Part shown: in pieces, positions 1-7,218 of the stretch
Numbering within the stretch: the stretch's first letter is position 1
Layout: every line of letters starts with the position of its first letter
Source of the DNA: Candidatus Zixiibacteriota bacterium
Lineage (GTDB): Bacteria; Zixibacteria; MSB-5A5; UBA10806
Direction: 5' to 3'
Length of the DNA: 38,348 nucleotides
Assembly: GCA_024641335.1 (NCBI GenBank)
Contig: JAHEDG010000006.1
Coordinates: 1-38,348 of the forward strand
Translations under genes and position numbers: made by a program
The notes under the pieces: generated by a model
Told to the model about the DNA's origin: nothing
Databases searched by the model: none
Seen by the model: only the letters and a program-made list of their open reading frames with translations

Positions 1-1
1 C

Positions 2-1507
2 TGGAGCGCCGATTTCAAAACCGATTCTCTCTACGCTATCGACCCGAACAGCGGCTCAGTGGTCAAATCCATGGAATCGCCATCATATCGCCCATATGGC
101 CTGGCCTGGGATGGTTCCGGTCTCTGGGTTGTCGACGCCGGCGAGAACACCCTGATCAAGCTTGACACTAAGACAGGCGTGAATGTTAAGACTATACCGT
201 CGCCTGTTGACGCTCCCACAGGACTTACCTGGGACGGTAAGGATCTCTGGCTGGCCGACGCCTCGTCGATACAGAAAATCTCCGCTGAGGACGGCACCAC
301 GATCAAGACCTTCAAAGCCCCATCGAGAAACACCACCGATCTGGCCTTCGACGGCGCTTATCTCTGGTCCGCTGACAGGGGCAGCAACCGGATCTACATG
401 ATCTATCCCGCCACCGGCGAGGTGGTCATGATTCTCGACGCCCCGGGCCCGTACGCCTGGGGCCTGGCCTTTGCCAACGGCAAGCTCTATAACTCCGATT
501 ACCAGAACGATTCGCTCTATCAGATCGTCACCGACGACGGCCGGTTCTTCTCGAAATCGAAAAGCCAGCGCCAGAATATGAATTTCACTCACGAGGTTCG
601 CAACTACGGACCCGGCATGCTGACCTCGCTCGATATCTACCTGGCCATCCCGGAGAACTCCGATCATCAGACATTGAACGGCGATCCGATGTTCTTCGCT
701 GATGTCATTCCTGAACATGTGACCGACAAATGGGGCCAGTCGTTCGCCGCGTTTCATTTCGAGGATATACCGTCGGGAGGAAGAGCCCGGGCTTCGTATT
801 ACGCCACGGCCGATCTCTACGAGACACGTTACTATATCCGGCCGGAGAAGGTCGGCGCGCTTAAGGATGTACCCAAAACTATCCGCGATAAATTTCTGGC
901 CGATAATACCAAGTTCGATATGACCAATCCGATCATCGCCGACGGAGTCAGGGAAGCGGTCGGCGCCGAGACGAATATGTACTGGAAGGCCCGACGAATC
1001 TACCGTTGGATTATAGATCATCTCTTTTACGAACGGGTCGGCGGCTGGAACGTGGCCCCGGCGGTCGTGGAACGAGGCAACGGAAGCTGTTCGGAGTACA
1101 CCTTCGTATTCATATCCATGTGCCGCGCGGCGGGAGTTCCGGCCCGCTATACCGGCGCCATCACCGTACGTGGAGACAGGGCCTCCGAGGACGACGTTTA
1201 TCATCGCTGGTGCGAGATATATCTTCCGCCCTACGGCTGGATACCGGTCGATCCGTCCGGAGGGGATACCGACTCGCCCGAGGGACAGGCCAACCGGTTC
1301 GGCTATGTTGGCAACGCTTATCTGGTGACCACCACCGGCGCCGGATCGGAGTATATCGGCTGGAACTACAACAGCGGCGAGCGATGGCAATCGACCGGCA
1401 AGTGCAAGGTGATCTCGGAATCTATCGGCGAATGGACCCCGGCCGATACGACGTCGCAAACGTCAGCAACCCCCATGCCCGGCGGGATGATGTGCAAGCC
1501 GCGGTAG
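2..1507 (+). CDS. Beta-propeller/transglutaminase-like protein (5' end outside window)
   Basis: The reading frame is open from base 2, so the true start lies upstream; the GTG at 59 is internal. The N-terminal ~180 residues are propeller blades of about 40 residues with the recurring pattern GLxWDGxxLWxxD, as in NHL/SMP-30-like proteins. A linker domain follows. A transglutaminase-like domain then carries a plausible Cys-His-Asp triad: Cys in NGSCSEY (codon at 1088-1090), His in YHRWCEI and Asp in WIPVDPS. Such domains in bacteria act as cysteine proteases or amidases, or are inactive; the substrate here is unknown. The signal peptide, if any, would be in the missing part. The protein probably works in the periplasm or at the surface, which is inference. 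Pilus minor-pilin genes follow 0.4 kb downstream on the same strand. Confidence 0.85.
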   Translation, partial: WSADFKTDSLYAIDPNSGSVVKSMESPSYRPYGLAWDGSGLWVVDAGENTLIKLDTKTGVNVKTIPSPVDAPTGLTWDGKDLWLADASSIQKISAEDGTTIKTFKAPSRNTTDLAFDGAYLWSADRGSNRIYMIYPATGEVVMILDAPGPYAWGLAFANGKLYNSDYQNDSLYQIVTDDGRFFSKSKSQRQNMNFTHEVRNYGPGMLTSLDIYLAIPENSDHQTLNGDPMFFADVIPEHVTDKWGQSFAAFHFEDIPSGGRARASYYATADLYETRYYIRPEKVGALKDVPKTIRDKFLADNTKFDMTNPIIADGVREAVGAETNMYWKARRIYRWIIDHLFYERVGGWNVAPAVVERGNGSCSEYTFVFISMCRAAGVPARYTGAITVRGDRASEDDVYHRWCEIYLPPYGWIPVDPSGGDTDSPEGQANRFGYVGNAYLVTTTGAGSEYIGWNYNSGERWQSTGKCKVISESIGEWTPADTTSQTSATPMPGGMMCKPR

Positions 1508-1899
1508 GCGGCGGGGAATCAATAGTAACGTTGACAATACCGCTTAAATCATCAGTCGGTGCCCCATCGCTTGCGGTGAGATTGTAAGACCCCGGTGTCG
1601 GCGCGACGGGATTTCCAGGCCTTCGCGATCGGATAAATTGACCCCATTTCAGGATAATAAACCCTGCTCAAAATATATACATGTCAACTCCATTATCCAT
1701 AGATATGGGGAAATCCCCATACTTTTCTATCTTACCCGGCCCAACCGCTCGACAGCCTTGCCCGAAATATCTGTTTATAACCTCTTGTAATTCAACGTGG
1801 TATATGTTTTTATCGCGGCCGGATAACATTTCGGCCGAAAGGCATAGCTATTGCTGATTTATCTATTGAAAAAATGATAAAAGAAACGGGGTGGATAAA
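1508..1899. other. Intergenic region between transglutaminase and pilV-like genes
   Basis: No convincing intact gene lies in these 392 bases. Three things are visible. First, the minus strand from about 1650 to 1508 reads open with Ig-like residues (see findings). Second, an inverted repeat ATGGGG/CCCCAT lies at 1705-1720. Third, a hairpin has CGGCCG arms separated by 10 bases, near 1817-1838. A motif TCGGATAAATTGA at 1629-1641 recurs at 5227. I looked for the conserved core of a c-di-GMP riboswitch because pilin genes follow, and did not find it. Confidence 0.5.
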
Positions 1900-2259
1900 A
1901 TGACCAGGTTACGAAAAAATACGGAAAACGGCTTTACGCTGATCGAGGTATTGGCCGGTATGCTGATCATATCATTGGGACTGGTTCTACTGCTGCCCAT
2001 GATGGTAACGTCCATGCAGGCCAATGATCTGGCCCGTGGCTCCACCGAAGCGTCCATGCTTATCAAAGACAAAATGGAGCAGTTGAAAAACACCGATTCT
2101 CCTGTCTCCGGCTCCGATACGGTCGGACTTGTAGACAGAATTTGGAGAGTTACCGCCGTCAGCAGTAACCTTATTCAGCTGGAAGTGACAATTAACTGGA
2201 CCGATCGTCATGGTTTGGATCACACGAATACGGTCACATCATATATGTCGACAAGGTAG
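1900..2259 (+). CDS. PilV-like type IV pilus minor pilin
   Basis: This small protein (119 aa) has a class III prepilin signal: a short basic leader, then the PilD cleavage context G|FTLIEV followed by about 20 hydrophobic residues. The conserved Glu at mature position 5 is present. The remainder is a short soluble domain. It resembles PilV/GspI-type minor pseudopilins, which prime assembly of type IV pili or type II secretion pseudopili at the inner membrane. I chose ATG 1900 because GGGGTGG sits 4 bases before it; GTG 1891, used by a longer frame, overlaps that ribosome-binding site. It is the first of three prepilin genes in a row (pilV-, pilW- and pilX-like), probably one operon. PilV is the best name by order and length, but it is not proven. 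Confidence 0.8.
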   Translation: MTRLRKNTENGFTLIEVLAGMLIISLGLVLLLPMMVTSMQANDLARGSTEASMLIKDKMEQLKNTDSPVSGSDTVGLVDRIWRVTAVSSNLIQLEVTINWTDRHGLDHTNTVTSYMSTR

Positions 2260-2268
2260 GTTAAGAAT

Positions 2269-3105
2269 ATGCGAAACAAAACCGGAAATAATAAGAAAGT
2301 ATCCGCCATATCAGCGGGGTTTACCATGATCGAGCTGGTAGTCGCCCTCTTTTTGGCGGGCGTGGTAACATCGGCGGCTATGGCCCTGTATATTACCCAA
2401 CACAAGCAGATGATAGTCCAGGACCAGATTTCCGATATGCAGGCGTCCATCAGGGCGTCGGCCGTGGAACTGTCGACAAAAATCCGTTTGGCGGGATATA
2501 GAGTACCCGAGGGAGTACCCAAAATCGAGGCCAGCAATACCAACCCCGATACTATAACCATCACCTACGACGCCGGCGGTCTCGAGAACGTGATCCTCGA
2601 GCATGATATGCCGCAGCCTTCGGCCGAGCTTCGCTGCGACGGACATGATATTTCCGCTTTGTTCGATGATGACTGGGTATACATCTATGATCCGGTTGCC
2701 CATAGCGGGGAATTTTTCCACGTTACGCAGGTTCAGTACGCCTCATCTCATATTCAGCATAATGATATGGCGCTTGGGAGAATCTACACTGTCGGCGCCA
2801 GGCTGATAAGGATGAATCAATTCAAATATTTTATCGATCAAACCGACCGTGATCATCCCAAACTAATGGTGCAGCGTCCCGGACGGCCGGCCGAGATATT
2901 CGCCGAGAACATAACCAGCCTTAATTTCTCCTATGTTCTGTCATCCGGCGCGGTGGTCGATGTTCCCCCGGACGACGATATGGTCCGGGAAGTAATTATA
3001 TCATTGGACGGCAGGACTGATAAAGCGGACGACGAGTTCGCAGAAGATTATCGGACTCGCTCTATAGATACCAGAGTGAAGGTTCGTAATATAGGTATGC
3101 AATAA
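2269..3105 (+). CDS. PilW-like type IV pilus minor pilin
   Basis: The 278-residue protein has a prepilin leader with cleavage at G|FTMIELVVALFLAG and Glu at mature position 5. A hydrophobic helix and a larger soluble domain follow. The early mature region has the pattern MQASIRASAVELSTKIRLAGYR, common in PilW-like proteins. The gene starts 9 bases after the pilV-like stop, so translation is likely coupled. The family role is as a minor pilin in the initiating complex at the pilus tip. Near the C-terminus a VREVIISLDGRTDKAD segment precedes RTRSIDTRVKVRNIG, typical of the final strands of PilW. Function is inferred from the prepilin signal and gene order. Confidence 0.82.
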   Translation: MRNKTGNNKKVSAISAGFTMIELVVALFLAGVVTSAAMALYITQHKQMIVQDQISDMQASIRASAVELSTKIRLAGYRVPEGVPKIEASNTNPDTITITYDAGGLENVILEHDMPQPSAELRCDGHDISALFDDDWVYIYDPVAHSGEFFHVTQVQYASSHIQHNDMALGRIYTVGARLIRMNQFKYFIDQTDRDHPKLMVQRPGRPAEIFAENITSLNFSYVLSSGAVVDVPPDDDMVREVIISLDGRTDKADDEFAEDYRTRSIDTRVKVRNIGMQ

Positions 3106-3157
3106 AGACTCTTGGCAGACTTTAGGATAGCTTTTTTGAAAAACACAGGAGGAGTAT

Positions 3158-4843
3158 ATGTGGATAGCGATAAATAGAACGAAAAATCAGGAATCCGGTA
3201 TGGTTCTGGTTGTCTGCCTGATCCTGTTGCTGATGCTGTCGCTGATAGGCATTGCCTCTATCACGACTTCAACCACCGATATGCAGGTGGCCGGCAACGA
3301 GATGCACAATACCGGCGCGTTCTACGCGGCCGAAGCCGGACTCGAGGAAGCCTCAGCCGCTGTTATCGTCAGCTATGAAGATACCGGCGCTCCTCCCAGT
3401 CCATTGCCTACGGGCCGGCGGACGTTAAACGCCTTTCAATATATTTACGGTGTAGTCGATCTCGGGCCGGCGGTCAATACCACCCTGCAATACGGCTCCT
3501 ATAAAGGATTGTACGGCGCTGTCAAATCATTTACAGTTAACTCAACCGGCGCGGATAACAATTACGAAAGCGGCGTAGCTCTGAAAATGGGGATTCAGGA
3601 CGCCCTGATACCTCTGTTCCAGTTCGCCGCCTTTTACGAAAACGATCTGGAATTATCGCCCGGAAGAGCAATGACACTGGGAGGAAGGGTTCACTCCAAC
3701 GGCAATATATACATTCAATCGGAAACCGACCTGTACATCAACTCCTTTATGACTTCTTCGGGTAACATCATTCATGGAAGCAAACCGGGTAGCGGATTGG
3801 GCGTAACCACCGGAAATGTATTCGTTATGGATAACGCCGGAACTTATCAGAATATGAAGAACGCGGATGGTACTTTCCTGGACGCCAGTTCCACCGATTG
3901 GGTCAACGGCTCTCTTTCCAGATGGGGCGGTAACGTAGAGGACGCCAATCACGGGATCACTGAATTGTACATGCCGGTCGTAACCGACGGTCCCGCTACA
4001 GATATGATAGACCGTGGAGCCGGCAATCCCGATAGCTACGAAAATAAATCGGGGCTTAAGTTTGTCGACGGCCAGGCGCTGTATCGCCAGGTCGATGGCA
4101 CCTGGCTGGATGTGACCGCGAACCTGATCTCCAGCGGAGCGATAACGTTCACAACTTTCCGGGATTCCAGGGAACAGGCCGATATCTACGCTTTGGATCT
4201 CGATATGAATATTTTATCGTCGTCCGGATATTATCCGCCCAACGGCATAATATATTCATCCCAGCCGAATGCCGGGTTGCAGCCTGCTCTGCGATTGAAA
4301 AACGGCCAGGAGCTGCCCAGAGCGCTGACGGTGGCCACCGATAATCCCCTTTACACTATCGGGGATTATAATACCATAAACAAAAAGTCAGCCTCGCTCA
4401 TAGCCGACGCGGTAACCGTGCTATCCAACAACTGGGACGATACCCGCAGCAGCCAGGGCCTCGGAAGCAGGCCGGCTACAGCCACTCAAGTTAATGCCTG
4501 CTATGTAACCGGTAATACAGAAACCGGAGACCCGGGGCATGATTATAACGGCGGATTGGAAAATCTCCCGAGATTCCTCGAGGAATGGACCGGAGTTACC
4601 TTTACCTGGAGAGGCTCCATGGCAGCCTTATGGAATTCCCGTCAGGCTATCTCGCCCTGGTCATATGGCTCATTCTATAGAGCCCCAGACAGGGATTGGG
4701 CTTACGATCCGGCTCTGGCAGATCTGTCCAACCTGCCTCCCGGAACTCCGGTAGTTAATATTGTTATGAAGACATCGTGGACGCAGAGCACAGTGGTCGA
4801 TTTCAGCCCGTTCCATGCTCAGCCGTCCGGGCCGATAAATTAA
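3158..4843 (+). CDS. PilX-like pilus assembly protein with large C-terminal region
   Basis: The ribosome-binding site AGGAGG precedes ATG 3158. The N-terminus (ESGMVLVVCLILLLMLSL followed by QVAGNEMHNTGAFYAAEAGLE) is the PilX N-terminal domain. It has no leader of the PilV/PilW type, but a similar helix and the AAEAGLEEA signature. At 561 residues it is far longer than classical PilX (about 200). Residues around 165-200 contain GGRVHSNGNIYI, a motif seen in long PilX-like proteins of environmental bacteria. The rest has no domain I recognise. It is the last gene of the pilV-pilW-pilX-like run and is followed within 35 bases by a terminator. The long tail may be a surface-exposed tip or adhesion domain; that is inference. 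Confidence 0.75.
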   Translation: MWIAINRTKNQESGMVLVVCLILLLMLSLIGIASITTSTTDMQVAGNEMHNTGAFYAAEAGLEEASAAVIVSYEDTGAPPSPLPTGRRTLNAFQYIYGVVDLGPAVNTTLQYGSYKGLYGAVKSFTVNSTGADNNYESGVALKMGIQDALIPLFQFAAFYENDLELSPGRAMTLGGRVHSNGNIYIQSETDLYINSFMTSSGNIIHGSKPGSGLGVTTGNVFVMDNAGTYQNMKNADGTFLDASSTDWVNGSLSRWGGNVEDANHGITELYMPVVTDGPATDMIDRGAGNPDSYENKSGLKFVDGQALYRQVDGTWLDVTANLISSGAITFTTFRDSREQADIYALDLDMNILSSSGYYPPNGIIYSSQPNAGLQPALRLKNGQELPRALTVATDNPLYTIGDYNTINKKSASLIADAVTVLSNNWDDTRSSQGLGSRPATATQVNACYVTGNTETGDPGHDYNGGLENLPRFLEEWTGVTFTWRGSMAALWNSRQAISPWSYGSFYRAPDRDWAYDPALADLSNLPPGTPVVNIVMKTSWTQSTVVDFSPFHAQPSGPIN

Positions 4844-4874
4844 TAATCGGTCGACATAATCAGCCTATATTCTG

Positions 4875-4905
4875 AAAGGCGGTCCCGTAAAGACCGCCTT
4901 TTTTT
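4875..4905 (+). terminator. Rho-independent terminator after the minor pilin operon
   Basis: A perfect 10-bp stem (AAAGGCGGTC/GACCGCCTTT) with a 7-base loop is followed by a T run. It lies 32 bases after the pilX-like stop and closes the operon. Confidence 0.92.
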
Positions 4906-4960
4906 CATAATTCGGGAAAATCTCTTTTCTAAAATCAAAGATAATGCTAAATTATTATCG

Positions 4961-5134
4961 ATGAGAAGAGGATCGATGCTGATAGGTCTGTTTTTTATAT
5001 GTCTCGGTATCCTGTTTATCCTCGATAATATGGGCATACTCGGCGGCAGGGTCTGGGAATTCGCCTGGCCGATATTCCTGATTCTGCTCGGATCATCGAT
5101 CATAATCAGAAGATACCGGGGAGATGATAATTAG
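4961..5134 (+). CDS. Small two-helix membrane protein (DUF5668/LiaI-LiaF-like)
   Basis: This 57-codon gene encodes two hydrophobic helices separated by a short turn: LIGLFFICLGILFILDNMGI, then a WEFAWPIFLILLG helix, then a basic and acidic tail. The patterns GxLFxLDNxG and FWPxxLIxxG are typical of the LiaI-LiaF-like transmembrane region (DUF5668). Members are small inner-membrane proteins, some linked to envelope-stress sensing. ATG 4961 gives the longest form. ATG 4976 is at least as likely, because AGAGG lies 4 bases before it and the family usually begins ML(I/L)GL. It stands alone downstream of the pilin terminator. A DUF4097 protein, a domain that often accompanies DUF5668, is encoded at 33.4-34.6 kb. 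Confidence 0.75.
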   Translation: MRRGSMLIGLFFICLGILFILDNMGILGGRVWEFAWPIFLILLGSSIIIRRYRGDDN

Positions 5135-5332
5135 AATACCTCCGCGTGTGGCGGCAATGATTCTATTGATTCTATTTCGGATCAATAAACATGTTGGTAT
5201 CAATAGCATTGCGATGAACATACCGGTCGGATAAATTGAAACTATATTCAGGTAGAATATTGTTATTATCCGCGGAGAGTAAAATCATAATCGGTCCGAA
5301 CGAATAGAGTGAAACTCATTCAAGGAAGAAAA

Positions 5333-6088
5333 ATGAATCGATCTTTTGATCTGACAATCCGTATTCTCCTGGTAATCGCGGGAGTTCTGCTATCCTGCGA
5401 TCGACGGACAGCCATTAATCGTACCCGCGATCCGATTTCCTTTGGAGCGGATGTAACCGTAATTAAAGACTATTCCACCGGAATGAACTTAGCAGATATT
5501 TCCTTTACCCGCGAAAACGCGGCCTTTTCCGACGGCATAATTACCGTGGGCGACACGGAAATTCCCAATGTCGGCGGATCCCTGTATTTTCTTCAAAGCA
5601 GCCTGTTTTCTCTTTCTACCGGGTTGAACGAGATAACCTTCGAAAGCCCCGACGATCAATACCTGCAGGCCATATCTTTCGATCTGCCAGACAGCTTCGG
5701 CGTAACCGATATCACTCCCCAAATTAATTATAACGCCGATAATGTTTTCGTACAGTGGTCCTCGTCCGGCTCCGCTACCCGGTATATCCTGGCCGTGGCT
5801 ACCTTCAACTACGGAGCGGACGGCACCGAACCGTTCAGGAAATTGCTCGCCGAACAGGATAGTTCTTACGTTATTCCCGACACTACATTCGAGAACGCTA
5901 GCGGCGATATCGTACCGGGAACCTATTATATTTATTTGATAGCTTTCAACCGGGGATTCGGCCCGTATTTCGATATTCAGTTCCCGGTTCCGGAGGGCTT
6001 GTCGCCAAGAGCCATTTCCGATCCCAACGGTTCGTTCATCTACGGTACCGTGGCGCCACTCGATTCAATTATGGTTCCGGTCATTTGA
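5333..6088 (+). CDS. Putative lipoprotein of unknown function
   Basis: The N-terminus has a basic start, a hydrophobic stretch and a lipobox ending in LLSC, so Cys22 would be lipidated and the protein anchored in the envelope. I chose ATG 5333 because AAGGAAG precedes it; an upstream in-frame GTG at 5309 would push the signal sequence inward. The mature 230 residues look beta-rich. The middle (QWSSSGSATRYILAVATFN) resembles a fibronectin type III-like strand pattern, and GTYYIYLIAFNRGFGP suggests another Ig-like fold end. I do not recognise a family. Its stop overlaps the proposed TTG start of murQ, so the two may be co-transcribed. Confidence 0.75.
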   Translation: MNRSFDLTIRILLVIAGVLLSCDRRTAINRTRDPISFGADVTVIKDYSTGMNLADISFTRENAAFSDGIITVGDTEIPNVGGSLYFLQSSLFSLSTGLNEITFESPDDQYLQAISFDLPDSFGVTDITPQINYNADNVFVQWSSSGSATRYILAVATFNYGADGTEPFRKLLAEQDSSYVIPDTTFENASGDIVPGTYYIYLIAFNRGFGPYFDIQFPVPEGLSPRAISDPNGSFIYGTVAPLDSIMVPVI

Positions 6089-7035
6089 AAACTGATCCCC
6101 GGCATAATAAAAAAGCGCGGGGTGGACGGGCGGTATTCGAGGAACTTTCGAACCTGGTAACCGAGAAAGCCAATCCGGCCACGAAAAATATTGACCGCCT
6201 GTCGACCACGGCAGTGTTACGCTTGATTAATCGCGAAGACCAGTTGATAGCCGAGGCGGTGGCCAAAGAGATAAGTTATATCTCCAAAGCGGTCGAAATG
6301 GCGGTCATGACTTTCAAAAAAAAGGGCCGGCTGTTTTATATCGGGGCCGGCACATCGGGACGGCTCGGTGTTCTGGACGCTTCAGAATGCCCGCCGACTT
6401 TCGGCACCGATCCGGATATGATAGTCGGTATTATCGCCGGAGGATACAAATCTCTGATTCGCTCCAGGGAGGGAGTCGAGGATAATACTGCCGCGGCGGC
6501 CGCGGAAATAGCGAAACATAGGATCGATAAAAAGGACCTGGTCATCGGAATCACGGCCTCAAAAAGAACTCCCTTTGTTATCGAGGGTTTGAGGCGGGCG
6601 GCCCAAACGGGGGCAAAAACAATATTTATCTGCTGCAATCCCAGAAAATATGCACCCCAGGATTTCGATCTGGCTATATGCCCGGTTCTCGGCCCGGAGG
6701 TCATCGCCGGATCCTCCAGAATGAAAGCCGGCACCGCCCAAAAGATGATCCTGAATATGATAACTACCGCCGCCATGATTAAATCCGGCCGGGTATTCGG
6801 CAACAGAATGGTCGATCTTAAGGCCACTTCGGAAAAACTCAAAGAGCGCTCCAAAAAAATAATCATGGATTTATGCGGCCTGGATTATCCCGAAGCGGAG
6901 AAAATCCTCAAATCTGCCGGGGGATCTGTCAAAACCGGCATTGTAATGACAAAAACCGGAATTTCGAAAAAGGCGGCCGAGGATCGCCTAAAAAAAGCGG
7001 AAGGCTTTGTCTACAAAGCGATTAGAAAAGTATAG
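6085..7035 (+). CDS. murQ: N-acetylmuramic acid 6-phosphate etherase
   Basis: MurQ cleaves the D-lactyl ether of MurNAc 6-phosphate to give GlcNAc 6-phosphate and lactate during cell-wall recycling. The protein has the family start (LVTEKANPATKNIDRLST), the SIS-domain signature GAGTSGRLGVLDASECPPTFG and the two catalytic acids of the family: Glu101 in ASECPP and Glu132 in GVEDN. The C-terminus has the small helical domain with the ending typical of MurQ. At 316 residues it is slightly long because of a basic N-terminal extension before LVTE. The TTG start overlaps the preceding lipoprotein stop (TTGA) and is uncertain. In the second phosphosugar-binding loop the usual ASGRTP reads ASKRTP. No MurNAc kinase or phosphotransferase gene is nearby. 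Confidence 0.93.
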   Translation: MKTDPRHNKKARGGRAVFEELSNLVTEKANPATKNIDRLSTTAVLRLINREDQLIAEAVAKEISYISKAVEMAVMTFKKKGRLFYIGAGTSGRLGVLDASECPPTFGTDPDMIVGIIAGGYKSLIRSREGVEDNTAAAAAEIAKHRIDKKDLVIGITASKRTPFVIEGLRRAAQTGAKTIFICCNPRKYAPQDFDLAICPVLGPEVIAGSSRMKAGTAQKMILNMITTAAMIKSGRVFGNRMVDLKATSEKLKERSKKIIMDLCGLDYPEAEKILKSAGGSVKTGIVMTKTGISKKAAEDRLKKAEGFVYKAIRKV

Positions 7036-7102
7036 CTTGGTAAAAAACACTTTTGATTCCCATAATTATCCCAGAACAAGCCGCGGCGGTCATGGTTCCA
7101 AT

Positions 7103-7131
7103 TTGAAAATTTCTTCTATTCCGGGCTAATT
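7103..7131 (+). promoter_or_regulatory. Candidate promoter and adjacent inverted repeat before the HEAT-repeat gene
   Basis: TTGAAA (7103-7108) and CTAATT (7126-7131) are 17 bases apart. Directly after, at 7131-7153, a 7-bp inverted repeat TTTCGGT/ACCGAAA with a 9-base loop covers the expected start of transcription. It could be an operator or a 5' hairpin. This is motif reading only. Confidence 0.35.
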
Positions 7132-7218
7132 TTCGGTCATAAGAGAACCGAAATCTATCCATATAGAGATGTTTTACTAGAAGTCATCGCCAGGCGGCGC
7201 GGTGACCAGGGGAGCGTT

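Noticed and set aside
83-1459. Long minus-strand open frame (458 codons) opposite the transglutaminase gene
   Set aside because: It mirrors the codon pattern of the plus-strand gene, has no recognisable domain, and the plus frame has clear propeller and transglutaminase motifs.
1700-1899. Possible c-di-GMP riboswitch before the pilin genes
   Set aside because: A GC-rich hairpin is present, but the conserved GEMM core bases are not.
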